Positions 24,482-34,309 of a stretch of DNA of 47,480 nucleotides are shown here, one piece after another. The notes beneath the pieces are model-generated. The model was not told the origin of the DNA, made no database searches, and saw only the letters and a program-made list of their open reading frames with translations. The DNA lies in the NCBI GenBank assembly GCA_009691845.1, contig SIAJ01000039.1, positions 1 through 47,480 on the forward strand. Direction: 5' to 3'. Numbering within the stretch: the first letter of the stretch is position 1; every line of letters starts with the position of its first letter. The stretch is from Gemmataceae bacterium (lineage in GTDB: Bacteria; Planctomycetota; Planctomycetia; Gemmatales; Gemmataceae). Position numbers and translations under genes: made by a program.

Positions 24482-25537
24482 ATGCGGTTTTTCGGTCGTC
24501 GCAAGCGCCTGACGGACTACGCGTCCTGTGCGGGTTGAGCCGGCAAAATTTCCCCGCAGGGGATCGCTCAGGTTCTGAGCCATTTGCCAAAGCTCACAGA
24601 CGCCCGCGTGCTCGTCGGCACGGAAACGCACGACGACGCCGGGGTCTACCAATTGACGGATGAACTGGCCATCGTTCAGACCGTGGACTTCTTCCCCCCG
24701 GTCGTGGACGATCCATTTGTGTTCGGCCAGATCGCCGCAGCCAACGCTCTCAGCGATATCTACGCGATGGGTGCCGAACCGCGGACCGTCTTGAATCTCG
24801 TCGCTTACCCGGACGATGAACTGGGTGGGTTCGATTGGCTTGCACGCATTCTGCAAGGTGGAGCGGAGCGGTGTCAAGCAGCCGGTGCGGTGATCCTCGG
24901 TGGGCACAGTGTTCGAGATCGCGAAATCAAATTTGGGCTTTCGGTCACGGGGGTGGTTCATCCCAAGAAAGTACAGACCAATGCGGGAGCAAAGCCCGGC
25001 GACAAGCTGGTGCTGACCAAGGCGATTGGCACCGGGTTTGTCACGACCTCCGCAAAACGTGGTGTGTGCCCCCCGGATACGCTGAAAGTTGCCTGCGACA
25101 GCATGGTGCAACTCAATGCCATCGGTTGGCAGGCGGCCCAGGTCGTCGGCGGAGTACACTCGATCACGGACATCACCGGCTTCGGCCTCTGCGGCCACGC
25201 TTACGAAATGGCCGATGGTTCCAAGGTCACACTCGTGATTGATGTCAACGCTCTGCCGCTGCTGCCCGGTGCCGAATTGCTGACGAAGTATCGCACCCGT
25301 GCCAGTAAGACCAATCGGGAGTACGTGCAGTCGCACGTGAAACTTGAGGGCAAGATCGATCCGATCCGCGAGGAATTCTTGTGGGACGCCCAAACGAGCG
25401 GTGGCCTGTTGATCAGCGTGGAGCCATCGAACGCGGAGGCATTGGTGGAGGAGGCGAGGAAACGCGGAGCGTCTCGTGCCACGATTATTGGCGAGGTACG
25501 ACCGCGATCGGATCGGTCTTTGATCTTTCGAGCTTGA
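24482..25537 (+). CDS. selD: Selenophosphate synthetase SelD with selenocysteine in the active site
   Basis: SelD makes selenophosphate from selenide and ATP, the selenium donor for Sec-tRNA and for selenouridine. The ATG at 24482 follows GGAGGT by 5 bases. Residues 11-24 read TDYASCAG-Sec-AGKIS, with TGA at 24536-24538 as codon 19. In E. coli SelD the matching residues are Cys17 and Lys20; here they are Sec19 and Lys22, in the right spacing. DDAGVY at 51-56 holds the ATP/Mg Asp, and IAAANALSDIYAMGA, GGHSVRD and TDITGFGLCGH follow as expected, to 351 residues. A caller that treats TGA as stop begins only at 24584 and loses the catalytic N-terminus. Sec-containing SelD forms are known. Confidence 0.93.
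24536..24563 (+). promoter_or_regulatory. Putative bacterial SECIS of selD
   Basis: TCCCC (24551-24555) and GGGGA (24559-24563) form a perfect 5-bp stem with the loop GCA. The loop G is base 21 counted from the T of TGA, close to the 23 of E. coli fdhF. A TTT run lies just before the stem, where a bulged U is usual. The three-base loop is tighter than in E. coli. Confidence 0.5.
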
Positions 25538-25561
25538 AGCCCGTTTCATAGTTTGCTCCCT

Positions 25562-28261
25562 ATGTCGAAAACTCTTTCGCTTGCACCCGCTGGACGGCTA
25601 CGTCTCACGAACGATCCGGACGCAGTTCCAGCCGTGCCTGATGAGTTGGCTACCTCTCTTGAACACGCATTTGCCCAGTCCAACGCCGAAGGATTTTTGC
25701 TACTTGCCTCGAAGGAACTCGAAGGCGATTCCCATCCAGCCATCGCATTCTGGCAATCGTGGTCGCGGCGACTGTTCCAGGAACTCTGCCATCTCGGTGA
25801 GGGCTCGCATGCAAAATGGGCAGCGGTCCCCTCCCCCGCCGAACCGGAACTGGAACGACTTGTCGCCGATGCTCCGCCGATGCGTGGTCTCGAGTATCTC
25901 AATGTTGAACTCCTGAAACATAGCTGGGAAGAACTTCGCGAACTCGTCGCCACTCGGGCCGCCTCGTTCCCGGACGGACCGGGGGCCTTTCTGCAATCCG
26001 TGAATCCCGTTTGGCATCTTCTCGGACGGGTCACGTTTCATCTGGCCGAGAACAAACGCGACGAGGCTCGGCCGTTCGCCTTCCTGGCGACTTACACGCA
26101 TCAGATGGGCGATCAGGGGCAAGTTCAGCATCTTCCGCTCGGCGAGGCCCTTCGGGCCTATGCCGGGGCGAAGGACCAAGCCAAGCTCACCGTCCTACTC
26201 GAACCGGTTCGACGTGCCTCGCAACGGAGCGTACTCATTCGCGAGTTGCTCGATTCACGAGCCCTGTTCACGCCTCAAGCCTGGACTATTCAGCAGGCTC
26301 ACCGCTTTTTGATGGACACCGCCGCGATTGAGGAGGCCGGGGTCGTCGTCCGTGTTCCAAATTGGTGGACAGCCCAGCGATCACGGCCACAAGTTCAGGT
26401 CGTGCTCGGTTCCAAGCAAGCGTCTCAGGTCGGAGCCGACAGTCTGCTTGATTTTCAGGTGGGCGTCGCTCTCGATGGCGAGCCGCTAACGGAGACTGAA
26501 CGCAAAGAACTCCTCGCGGGAACTGAAGGCTTGATGCTCCTTCGCGGCAAATGGATCGAAGTCGATCGCGAGCGATTGCAAGAGGCCCTCAAGCACTGGA
26601 AAAAGGTCGAACGCGAACACTTGCATGGCATCGACTTTATCAAAGGCATGCGACTGTTGGCCGGTGTGCCGCTCGATGAAGCCGATTCGGGCGACACCTC
26701 AGTAACAGCCTGGACCGGAATCTCCGCCGGGGACTGGCTGAAGCAAACCCTCGAACGGATTCGCAAGCCCAGCGAAGATGCGGCCTGCCGGCCGGGACGC
26801 GATCTTCAGGCGACGCTTCGGCCATACCAGGCCGAGGGTGTAAACTGGCTCTGGTTCATGACCGAACTCGGCTTGGGTGCCTGCCTCGCGGACGACATGG
26901 GCCTTGGCAAGACGATCCAGATCATCGATCTTCTCCTGCAACGAAAACGGAGCAAAGCCACTGGCCCGAGTCTGCTAGTCGTTCCTGCCTCGCTGATCGG
27001 CAACTGGAAGAACGAGTTGGCAAGATTCTCTCCAACCTTGAAGGTCTGTGTTGTACATGGCTCTGAAGCCGATGCGGGCGAACTCGCTCGACGAACGTCG
27101 AAGCCGGCGACCGGCTTTCAGGAATTCGATCTCGTCATCACCACCTATGGATTGGTTCGCCGGCAGGACTGGTTGCAACAGGTGCCCTGGTCGTTAATCG
27201 TTCTCGACGAGGCCCAGGCGATCAAGAACGCGGGCTCCGCCCAGACTCGCAACGTGAAGAAAATCTCGGCCAAGGGCAGGATCGTCCTCACCGGTACGCC
27301 GGTCGAAAACCATCTCGGCGACTTGTGGTCGCTGTTCGACTTCTGTTGCCCCGGCCTGTTGGGAACGGCCACCCAATTCAAGAAGTTCGTCAAGCGATTG
27401 AATGCCAGTCCCGAAGCCGGCGGCTACGGTCCGTTGCGCCGGCTCGTTCGCCCCTACATCCTGCGGCGAATGAAAACCGACCCCGCGATCGCCCCGGATC
27501 TTCCTGAAAAGACCGAGATGCGCGTGGAATGCGGCCTCTCAAAGAAACAAGCAGCCGTCTACCAGGTAGTCGTGGAGGAGCTGGAAAAGCGATTGGAATC
27601 TTCCGAGGGCATCGCTCGCCGTGGACTAGTTCTTTCCACGCTCATGCAGATGAAGCAAATCTGCAATCACCCGTCGCAGTTCCTGAACACCAAGACATTC
27701 CCTGCGAGCGAGAGCGGCAAGTTCGAGCGGCTCCGGGCACTCGGCGAGGAAATCGCCGCACGCCAGGAAAAGATGCTCGTATTCACGCAGTTCCAAGCCT
27801 TGACGCAGCCCCTCGCGGATTTCCTGGCCGGGGTCTTCGGCCAAACGGGGCTGGTCCTTCACGGTGGCACTCCGATCCCCAAGCGAACGGAGTTCGTGAA
27901 ACAGTTCCAGTCCGACGATGGCCCTCCATTCTTCGTGATTTCTCTTAAGGCGGGTGGAAGCGGACTGAATCTTACGGCAGCTTCGCACGTGGTGCACTTC
28001 GACCGCTGGTGGAACCCGGCCGTGGAAAACCAGGCCACCGATCGAGCGTTTCGCATCGGCCAAAAACGAAACGTTCTCGTTCACAAGTTCGTCTGTCGCG
28101 GCACAGTCGAGGAACGCATCGATGCCATGATTCAGGCCAAGCAGAAAGTTGCCGACCAGATCTTGAACCAGGAGGGCGAAGCCCCACTGACCGAAATGAG
28201 CGATGCCGAATTGCTCCGCTTCGTTGCTCTTGATCTTGAGCGGGCAACCTCGGATGATTAG
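25562..28261 (+). CDS. SNF2-family DNA-dependent ATPase/helicase
   Basis: The protein has about 899 residues from the ATG at 25562. The first ~400 residues carry a SNF2-associated N-terminal region that I cannot subdivide with confidence. The ATPase core begins with ADDMGLGKTIQ (Lys near residue 449), then LDEAQAIKN (DEAQ box) and LTGTPVENHLGDLWSLFDF. The second helicase lobe shows SLKAGGSGLNLTAASHVVHF and DRAFRIGQKRNVLVHKFV. This is the bacterial HepA/SNF2 type. It moves along DNA or displaces proteins. The gene follows selD by 24 bases, with no clear ribosome site, and is followed at 44 bases by a SWIM zinc-finger gene with which it probably works. Confidence 0.93.
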   Translation: MSKTLSLAPAGRLRLTNDPDAVPAVPDELATSLEHAFAQSNAEGFLLLASKELEGDSHPAIAFWQSWSRRLFQELCHLGEGSHAKWAAVPSPAEPELERLVADAPPMRGLEYLNVELLKHSWEELRELVATRAASFPDGPGAFLQSVNPVWHLLGRVTFHLAENKRDEARPFAFLATYTHQMGDQGQVQHLPLGEALRAYAGAKDQAKLTVLLEPVRRASQRSVLIRELLDSRALFTPQAWTIQQAHRFLMDTAAIEEAGVVVRVPNWWTAQRSRPQVQVVLGSKQASQVGADSLLDFQVGVALDGEPLTETERKELLAGTEGLMLLRGKWIEVDRERLQEALKHWKKVEREHLHGIDFIKGMRLLAGVPLDEADSGDTSVTAWTGISAGDWLKQTLERIRKPSEDAACRPGRDLQATLRPYQAEGVNWLWFMTELGLGACLADDMGLGKTIQIIDLLLQRKRSKATGPSLLVVPASLIGNWKNELARFSPTLKVCVVHGSEADAGELARRTSKPATGFQEFDLVITTYGLVRRQDWLQQVPWSLIVLDEAQAIKNAGSAQTRNVKKISAKGRIVLTGTPVENHLGDLWSLFDFCCPGLLGTATQFKKFVKRLNASPEAGGYGPLRRLVRPYILRRMKTDPAIAPDLPEKTEMRVECGLSKKQAAVYQVVVEELEKRLESSEGIARRGLVLSTLMQMKQICNHPSQFLNTKTFPASESGKFERLRALGEEIAARQEKMLVFTQFQALTQPLADFLAGVFGQTGLVLHGGTPIPKRTEFVKQFQSDDGPPFFVISLKAGGSGLNLTAASHVVHFDRWWNPAVENQATDRAFRIGQKRNVLVHKFVCRGTVEERIDAMIQAKQKVADQILNQEGEAPLTEMSDAELLRFVALDLERATSDD

Positions 28262-28305
28262 TCATCAATTGCCCGAATGCATCGTTTTCTGAAAGGATTC
28301 ACATC

Positions 28306-29097
28306 ATGCGTTTTCAATGGGCTCCCTACGTTCCGGTCGCACGACGAAAAGGGAATGCGGCCAAATATGCCAGCACTCTCGCCAAGAAGGAAAAGCGAGT
28401 GCTGTCCCCCGTCCGCCTCGCCGGAAAAAAGATCGCCAACACCTTCTGGGGCAAAGCCTGGTGCGACAATCTGGAGGCCTACAGCGACTTCGCTAACCGC
28501 ATGCCACGCGGACGCACTTACGTTCGCAATGGCTCCGTCATCGACCTGCAGATTGAACGCGGCAAGATCAAGGCACTCGTCAGCGGGTCCGAAGTCTATC
28601 GTGTGACCATCGACATTTCCACGCTGCCTGCGTCCGCCTGGGAATGGGTCAAGCAAGAGTGTGCCCAATCGATCGACTCGATGCTCGACTTGCTCGCGGG
28701 CCGATTCGACGATGGCGTCATGCAACGGCTGACCAACAAAGAGGACGGGCTCTTTCCCAAGCCGAAAGAGATCAAGTTGAACTGCTCCTGCCCCGATTGG
28801 GCCACGATGTGCAAGCACTGTGCGGCCGTGCTTTACGGCATCGGCGCCCGACTCGATTCCGCGCCCGAGTTACTGTTTACTCTTCGTGGTGTGGACCACG
28901 CGGAACTGATTGGCCAGGCCGTGTCGGCCGAGAATCTCGACCGTTCGCTGGGCCAGGCTTCAAGCACCACGCTCTCAACAGGCGACCTCGGCGAAATCTT
29001 CGGCATCGACCTCGTTGCCAACCCTGCGGCAACCACCGTTGCGGAGTTGGCCCCAAAGTCGAAAGGCGAGAAACCGAAGAAGAAAACCGCAGCATAG
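28306..29097 (+). CDS. SWIM zinc-finger protein
   Basis: The 263-residue protein has a SWIM zinc finger with Cys160, Cys162, Cys169 and His171 (CSC-PDWATM-CKH), a CxC...CxH motif linked to DNA or protein binding. Before it, residues 40-130 include GKAWCDNLEAYSDFANRMPRGR, typical of bacterial SWIM proteins that stand beside SNF2 genes. The C-terminal part is Ala/Lys-rich. AAAGGA lies 9 bases before the ATG. The SNF2-SWIM pairing is common in bacteria, so a joint DNA-remodelling role is likely but uncharacterised. Confidence 0.92.
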   Translation: MRFQWAPYVPVARRKGNAAKYASTLAKKEKRVLSPVRLAGKKIANTFWGKAWCDNLEAYSDFANRMPRGRTYVRNGSVIDLQIERGKIKALVSGSEVYRVTIDISTLPASAWEWVKQECAQSIDSMLDLLAGRFDDGVMQRLTNKEDGLFPKPKEIKLNCSCPDWATMCKHCAAVLYGIGARLDSAPELLFTLRGVDHAELIGQAVSAENLDRSLGQASSTTLSTGDLGEIFGIDLVANPAATTVAELAPKSKGEKPKKKTAA

Positions 29098-29723
29098 GTT
29101 TCGATCAAGCGGCCTGCACCCCGAAAGAAGGGCGGAATTGCTTGCAATGTCCCGGGCGGGCCTACTCACTCATCGTAGGCTCCCCTCAATCTGATTGAGG
29201 TTTGCAGATGAGTCGCGTCAACCTCCGACCTGCCACCCGATGCGAGCCAAGAGTTTGTGCTTTCACGCCGCACGCCTGGAGGCACTGTGTTGGGAGTAAA
29301 CGGTGGGCACAATCATCACAGAAAATAACGCAGCCAGTGGTCGGGTGAATCGGGAACTGGATTCTCATGAGCAGTCGGATCGATTCGAGCCTGATCTCTC
29401 GGCATCCTTTACATCAGAGCCTCTTGAACATGCCGATCTTGCGAAGCGGAGAGCACTCGCGGAATCGACAACACCCCGTGTCGCACCGCTCGGTCCGCCG
29501 AGTTGTTCGTCGGCTCCACGAACAACTCCTTTGAGGAACGTGACAGCATCCGTTTCCAGGCTCGGAGCGTGAGGAGTACATTGCTCCCGACGCATTGTTC
29601 ATCTTGTTCATCTTGCTCATTCTCTCAAAGATTTGCTTGGCATTGCGATTGACAGGCAAAACGGCTTGAACTATGTCAATGGCCGACTCGGGGGAATCTA
29701 AACATCAATCGGGGAGAGGGATC
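29098..29723. other. Long non-coding region between SWIM gene and lipoprotein
   Basis: I see no gene in this 626-base stretch. It includes the 17-base palindrome at 29184-29200 (CCTCAATC t GATTGAGG) near the end of the SWIM gene, with outer ACTCATC/GATGAGT arms. It also contains TTGTTCATCTTGTTCATCTTGCTCA at about 29596-29620. The short frames at 29303 and 29414 have no ribosome site. A small RNA gene cannot be excluded. Confidence 0.45.
29184..29200. terminator. Palindrome downstream of the SWIM gene
   Basis: CCTCAATC (29184-29191) and GATTGAGG (29193-29200) pair around a single T, giving a tight stem-loop. Outer arms ACTCATC and GATGAGT lie about 15 bases out on both sides, so a longer interrupted hairpin is possible. 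It is the first structure after the SWIM stop and may end that transcript. Confidence 0.4.
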
Positions 29724-30338
29724 ATGTCCCGTGCCACACTTTTGGGTACGTTTGTGTTTGTTGTCGCCGGGCTTTCGGGTTGTGCTTCGCCGGCTCACCT
29801 GGTGAAAGTCGACAAAGACTTGGGCCGAGTTGTGATCGCCGTCCCAGAGGACACGAACACCTGGCCATACCACTACCGCGATGAAGCGTTGCTGGCCGCT
29901 GCCGCGCAGATTCCTGAACCCGAACTCAAAACGGTCACGCGCGTGAAGGTTGGCGAGCAGATGACCAACACGTCGGATTCCACCCGCCACGATCTTGGTG
30001 GCCAGAACGATAAGCCGAAGGTGGGTGAACTGGTCAGTTCAACGAGTACGACGTCCGTGTCGGACAGATACGAGTATCACATGGAATATCAGTCGGCTTC
30101 GTCGCGGTTGCCAAATTTCACGAACCGGCGGGCCGCCGACAAGGCACCGACGCCGACTGGGCCGCCACTCGACATGAATCCGAACCCGAATCCGATTTTA
30201 CCCGTTGGCGGGATCGCCACGCCGGGGACACCCAATTCTGCTCTGGACATTCACGCACCGTCATCCTCAGTGGTACCGCCCATGCTGCAGCCGAACGTGC
30301 TGCCACGGACGTATATTCCGGAACCAGGACGGCGATAG
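29724..30338 (+). CDS. Lipoprotein of unknown function
   Basis: The protein has 204 residues from the ATG at 29724, chosen for GGGGAGAGGG just upstream and because the lipoprotein signal starts there; the frame is open to 29673. The signal ends in GLSGC-ASPAH, so Cys20 is the lipidated residue. A conserved-looking DKDLGRVVIAVPEDTNTWPYH segment follows at about residues 30-55. The rest is Ser/Thr- and Pro-rich. It would sit in a cytoplasmic or outer membrane. It ends just before a bidirectional terminator. No function is suggested. Confidence 0.82.
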   Translation: MSRATLLGTFVFVVAGLSGCASPAHLVKVDKDLGRVVIAVPEDTNTWPYHYRDEALLAAAAQIPEPELKTVTRVKVGEQMTNTSDSTRHDLGGQNDKPKVGELVSSTSTTSVSDRYEYHMEYQSASSRLPNFTNRRAADKAPTPTGPPLDMNPNPNPILPVGGIATPGTPNSALDIHAPSSSVVPPMLQPNVLPRTYIPEPGRR

Positions 30339-30346
30339 AAACACGA

Positions 30347-30384
30347 ATGGGGCAGAGAGGACATAGAAGTCCTCTCTGCCCCAT
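30347..30384. terminator. Strong 16-bp hairpin terminator between lipoprotein and acnA
   Basis: The arms ATGGGGCAGAGAGGAC (30347-30362) and its complement (30369-30384) are perfect around a 6-base loop. A T-rich stretch (TTTTAGTTTTT) follows at about 30393. It lies between convergent genes and can serve both strands. Confidence 0.85.
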
Positions 30385-30407
30385 GCATCCGATTTTAGTT
30401 TTTCACA

Positions 30408-33146
30408 TCAAGCCTTCGCCGGCTCACTCGTCCCCAGCAACTGCCGCAACACGTACTGCAAAATCCCGCCGTGCTCGTAGTACAGCACTTCTTGCGGCGT
30501 ATCGACTCGCAGCATTGCCTCGAACTCCTTCCGGTCTGCCTTCACCTTCATGTACACTTTACCGCTGCCGACTTTCTTGAGTGCCTCCCCGACATTTGGA
30601 ATCTCGAAGACTTCCATACCAGTGAGACCCAAGCTGGTCGCAGTTTCGCCGGCCTTGAACTGCAAAGGCAGCACGCCCATGCCGACGAGGTTGCTGCGGT
30701 GAATGCGCTCGTAGCTTTCGGCAATCACGGCACGAATTCCGAGTAGTTTGGCCCCCTTGGCCGCCCAGTCCCGCGACGAGCCGCTGCCGTATTCCTTACC
30801 CGCCAGCACCACCAGAGACGTTCCTGCCTTTGCATACGCCATGGCGGCATCGTAGATGGACATCTCCGTACCCGTGGGCAAGTAACGAGTGACCCCGCCC
30901 TCCACGCCGGGGACAAGCAGATTCTTCAATCGCACGTTGGCGAACGTGCCCCGCATCATCACTTCATGGTGGCCGCGACGGGCCCCGAACTGATTGAAAT
31001 CTTTCGGGGTGACTCCATGCTCAATCAGGTATTTCCCGGCTGGGCCTTCTTTTTTGATGTTTCCCGCCGGAGAAATATGATCGGTCGTGATGCTATCGCC
31101 AAGGAGTGCCAACACACGTGCCCCGGATATGTTCGTCACGCCGGCCGGCGTGCGCGGCATTTGCTGGAAGTATGGTGGCAAAGCGATGTAGGTCGATGTG
31201 GAATCCCACTCGTAGCGGTTGCCGGAAGGCACTTGCAAGGCCTGCCAGTTTTCGTCCCCATCGTACACGTCCGCATAAATTCGCTCGTACTGTTCTCGAT
31301 GCAGGTTCTTCTTGACGACCACCGACACTTCCTCGCGGCTCGGCCACACGTCTTTCAGGAAAACAGGCACCCCTTTGCGATCCTCGCCGAGCGGCTCTTT
31401 CTCCCAATCGATGTCGATCCGCCCAGCGATCGCGTAGGCGACGACCAGCGGAGGCGAAGCGAGATAGTTGGCTCGCACTTCGCCATGAACGCGTCCCTCG
31501 AAATTGCGGTTGCCGGAGAGCACGCTGCTGACGACCAGGCTCCCGTCCATGATTTGGGTGGAAACCGCTTCCGGCAGAGGGCCAGAGTTGCCAATGCAGG
31601 TGGTGCAGCCATAGCCGACAACATGGAACTGCAGGGCTTGCAGGGGAGCCATCAGCCCGGCAGAAGTCAAGTAATCGGTGGCGACCTTCGAACCCGGAGC
31701 GAGCGAAGTTTTCACCCAGGGCTTCGTTGTCAAGCCTCGGGCCACGGCCTTCTGAGCCAGCAGTCCCGCAGCCACCATGACGTCTGGATTGGACGTGTTC
31801 GTGCAACTCGTGATGGCCGCGATCACGACTGCTCCGTCCTTCACCGTCCCTGGAGCGAGATAGACCGTCGTGGTTGGCAGGCTTGCACTGGTCGGGAGTG
31901 GTATGCTTGTGCTGGCAGCGGCAGGTGCAGGCTTCTTCGCGGCCTGGGCGGCAGCCTTGAGCTTCGGCATGGCCTCCGAAAACGAGGTGCGAACTTCAGG
32001 CAGACTGACGCGATCCTGCGGCCTGGCGGGTCCCGCCATGCAGGGAACCACGGTCGACAAATCCAACGACATCGTGTCCGAATATTCCGCTTCGGCCATG
32101 CCCTTCGTGTGGAACATGCCCTGAGCCTTGAAGTAAGCTTCCACCAGCTTCACCGAAGCGGCGGGCCGACCCGTTTCGTGCAGATAGCGAATCGTTTCAG
32201 CATCGACGGGGAAGATGCCGCAAGTCGCGCCATACTCTGGTGCCATGTTCGCGATCGTTGCCCGATCCGCGAGCGGTAACTCAGACAGGCCATCGCCGTA
32301 GAATTCCACAAACTTTCCGACGACCCCCTTCTTGCGCAGCATTTGCGTGACGGTGAGCACCAGGTCGGTGGCCGTCGCCGTCTGCGAGAGCTTGCCGTGC
32401 AGCCTGAAGCCGACGACCTGGGGGATCAACATCGTGACAGGTTGACCCAACATCGCGGCCTCGGCTTCGATTCCGCCGACGCCCCAGCCAAGCACGCCGA
32501 GACCGTTGATCATGGTCGTGTGCGAATCCGTGCCCACGAGCGTATCGGGATACGCGTTATTCAGGCCATCGACGAAGACCACGCGGGCCAGGAACTCCAG
32601 GTTGACCTGATGCACGATGCCGGTTTCCGGCGGCACCACCTTGAAGTTCTGGAACGCATTTTGTCCCCAGCGAAGGAAGCGGTAGCGCTCCTTATTGCGC
32701 TGATACTCCAACTTCGTGTTACTTGCGAATGCACCAGTCGTGCCAAAATCATCGACTTGCACCGAGTGGTCGATGACCAACTCGCACGGAATCAGGGGGT
32801 TGATCTTGTTCGGGTCGCCGCCAAGAGCGGACATGGCGTCGCGCATGGCCGCGAGATCCACGATTGCCGGCACACCGGTGAAATCCTGTAAGAGAACGCG
32901 TGCCGGATTGAAGCCGATCTCGGAATCCGGCTCCGCATTCGGATTCCACCGCGCCAAGGCCTCGATGTCCTGGCGGCGAACCGATAGTCCATTCTCGTGG
33001 CGAAGCAGGTTTTCCAGAAGGATTTTGAGCGAGATCGGCAGCTTGGCGACGTTGGGAAACACCTGCTCGATCGCTGAAAGCCGATGAATCGTATACGTCG
33101 TCTCGCCCACAACGAGAGACGAGCGGCTATTAAAACTGTTCGACAT
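30408..33146 (-). CDS. acnA: Aconitate hydratase A
   Basis: The 912-residue aconitase interconverts citrate and isocitrate in the TCA cycle using a [4Fe-4S] cluster. The cluster cysteines lie in TSCTNTSNP and [54 protein letters not shown] and the C-terminal [16 protein letters not shown] are standard. A low-complexity Ala/Pro/Thr segment (about residues 420-455) is inserted just before the first cluster-cysteine motif. The start is the ATG at 33146, with AGAGGAGA upstream; the frame is open further to 33236. The gene is preceded by a hairpin that separates it from hldD. Confidence 0.96.
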   Translation of the reverse strand: MSNSFNSRSSLVVGETTYTIHRLSAIEQVFPNVAKLPISLKILLENLLRHENGLSVRRQDIEALARWNPNAEPDSEIGFNPARVLLQDFTGVPAIVDLAAMRDAMSALGGDPNKINPLIPCELVIDHSVQVDDFGTTGAFASNTKLEYQRNKERYRFLRWGQNAFQNFKVVPPETGIVHQVNLEFLARVVFVDGLNNAYPDTLVGTDSHTTMINGLGVLGWGVGGIEAEAAMLGQPVTMLIPQVVGFRLHGKLSQTATATDLVLTVTQMLRKKGVVGKFVEFYGDGLSELPLADRATIANMAPEYGATCGIFPVDAETIRYLHETGRPAASVKLVEAYFKAQGMFHTKGMAEAEYSDTMSLDLSTVVPCMAGPARPQDRVSLPEVRTSFSEAMPKLKAAAQAAKKPAPAAASTSIPLPTSASLPTTTVYLAPGTVKDGAVVIAAITSCTNTSNPDVMVAAGLLAQKAVARGLTTKPWVKTSLAPGSKVATDYLTSAGLMAPLQALQFHVVGYGCTTCIGNSGPLPEAVSTQIMDGSLVVSSVLSGNRNFEGRVHGEVRANYLASPPLVVAYAIAGRIDIDWEKEPLGEDRKGVPVFLKDVWPSREEVSVVVKKNLHREQYERIYADVYDGDENWQALQVPSGNRYEWDSTSTYIALPPYFQQMPRTPAGVTNISGARVLALLGDSITTDHISPAGNIKKEGPAGKYLIEHGVTPKDFNQFGARRGHHEVMMRGTFANVRLKNLLVPGVEGGVTRYLPTGTEMSIYDAAMAYAKAGTSLVVLAGKEYGSGSSRDWAAKGAKLLGIRAVIAESYERIHRSNLVGMGVLPLQFKAGETATSLGLTGMEVFEIPNVGEALKKVGSGKVYMKVKADRKEFEAMLRVDTPQEVLYYEHGGILQYVLRQLLGTSEPAKA

Positions 33147-33228
33147 CCAAATTCTCCTCTGGAACGCTGTCACCATACTATTGTGTGACGACGGGCCAGA
33201 GAAGCAACGGAAATGGGGTGTAGTCTTC

Positions 33229-33290
33229 GGAGCCACGACCGTAAGGGAGCGATTAATTCACCCCAACCGCTCCCTTACGGTCGCGGCTCC
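33229..33290. terminator. 23-bp hairpin between hldD and acnA
   Basis: The arms 33229-33251 and 33268-33290 are complementary over 23 bases with one mismatch (GGAGCCACGACCGTAAGGGA start). It lies 14 bases beyond the stop of hldD and upstream of acnA on the same strand, so it can end the hldD transcript. It is unrelated in sequence to the other hairpins. Confidence 0.7.
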
Positions 33291-33303
33291 GTAGGTCGCG
33301 ACT

Positions 33304-34266
33304 TTACACTTGCCGTTGCAACCACTCGATCGTGACCTTTACGCCTTCCTCAAGCGTAGTTGCCGGTCGGTCGTAGCCGGCCGCGTTGATCTTGCTCATC
33401 TCGGCTTGCGTAAAGTTCTGATACTGCTTGGCCAAATCGGCCGGCATGTCGATGAAGCGAATGCTCGGCACACGGCCCAAGGCGGCGAACACGGCATGGG
33501 CCAGGTCGAGAAACGTGCGGGCTTTTCCGGTTCCGGAGTTGTAAACGCTCGAAGGGGACTTCCCACGCCAGTGCCAAATCATGTGTTCAATATTGTCCTC
33601 GACGAACACGAAGTCGCGTCTCTGTCCGCCATTGGGGAAAGCTGGGTCGGTTGACTTGAACAGCTTCACTTCACCCGTCTTGATCACTTGCTGGTAGGCC
33701 TGATAGACGACGCTGGCCATGCGGCCCTTGTGCGATTCGCGTGGACCGTACACGTTGAAGAATTTGAAACCGGCCCAGCGAGGCGGGGTCGCTCGTTTTT
33801 CTTCAACCTGCCGAAGAGCCCAGGCATCGAAGTCGTTCTTGCTCCTGCCGTACAGGTTCAATGGCTTGAGATCGTTCGGAAGCGTGCGGTCGTCGAACCC
33901 CTGATCGCCATCACCGTAGGTGGCGGCACTCGACGCATACAGGAAGGGCTTGCCGTGTTTGGCACACCATTCCCACAGTGTCCGCGTATAGCCGATGTTG
34001 TTGCGGTCGAGATACGACCAGTCCGTTTCCGTCGTGCTGCTACATGCACCGAGGTGAAAGATGGCATCCGGCTTCATTCGATCCTTGCCAAGCGAATCGA
34101 GGAAGCGCTGATGATCGAGAAACTCAAAGTGATCGAGGCCGACCCAATTCGCCGGCTTCGCCGTCGTAAGCGGATGATCCACCAGCAGCAAGTCCTGCCC
34201 AAGATGGGCAAGTCGACGAGCCAAATTGGAGCCGATAAACCCGGCCGCTCCGGTGACAGCGATCAT
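33304..34266 (-). CDS. hldD: ADP-L-glycero-D-manno-heptose 6-epimerase
   Basis: The 320-residue short-chain dehydrogenase-type epimerase makes ADP-L-glycero-D-manno-heptose for lipopolysaccharide inner core. GAAGFIGSN at residues 6-14 binds NADP. Tyr139-x3-Lys143 (YGRSK) is the catalytic pair. HLGACSSTTETDW, FNVYGPRESHKGRMASVV and RDFVFVEDN are family signatures. The start is the ATG at 34266 with GGAGAAAG before it; the frame is open to 34530 but that part overlaps the upstream gene. The gene is probably co-transcribed with the upstream deoxyhypusine-synthase-like gene. Confidence 0.95.
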   Translation of the reverse strand: MIAVTGAAGFIGSNLARRLAHLGQDLLLVDHPLTTAKPANWVGLDHFEFLDHQRFLDSLGKDRMKPDAIFHLGACSSTTETDWSYLDRNNIGYTRTLWEWCAKHGKPFLYASSAATYGDGDQGFDDRTLPNDLKPLNLYGRSKNDFDAWALRQVEEKRATPPRWAGFKFFNVYGPRESHKGRMASVVYQAYQQVIKTGEVKLFKSTDPAFPNGGQRRDFVFVEDNIEHMIWHWRGKSPSSVYNSGTGKARTFLDLAHAVFAALGRVPSIRFIDMPADLAKQYQNFTQAEMSKINAAGYDRPATTLEEGVKVTIEWLQRQV

Positions 34267-34286
34267 GAATTTCTTTCTCCTGTCGT

Positions 34287-34305
34287 AGGCACACTCCGTG
34301 TGCCT
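34287..34305. repeat. Palindromic repeat (half copy) between two minus-strand genes
   Basis: AGGCACAC (34287-34294) and GTGTGCCT (34298-34305) pair around TCC. Its GGCACACTCCGTGTGCC core is identical to that of the repeats at 11446-11532. The flanking bases TAGGCAC... and GCGGCTA also supply the stop codon (34310-34312) of the upstream minus-strand gene, so the repeat sits right at a gene end. Confidence 0.8.
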
Positions 34306-34309
34306 GCGG

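Noticed and set aside
23821..24504. 227-codon minus-strand frame across the selenoprotein gene
   Set aside because: No protein likeness. The plus-strand Rdx frame explains the region.
24157..24538. The two TGA codons as sequence errors or pseudogene stops
   Set aside because: Both fall precisely at redox Cys positions of two selenium-related families, with intact frames on each side, which chance errors would not produce twice.
24422..25549. Long minus-strand frame (375 codons) opposite selD
   Set aside because: It is an antisense shadow of the high-GC selD gene. It has no ribosome site or family motif, while selD shows all family motifs.
29303..29572. 89-codon frame in the long gap after the SWIM gene
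   Set aside because: Random composition, no ribosome site, no domain.
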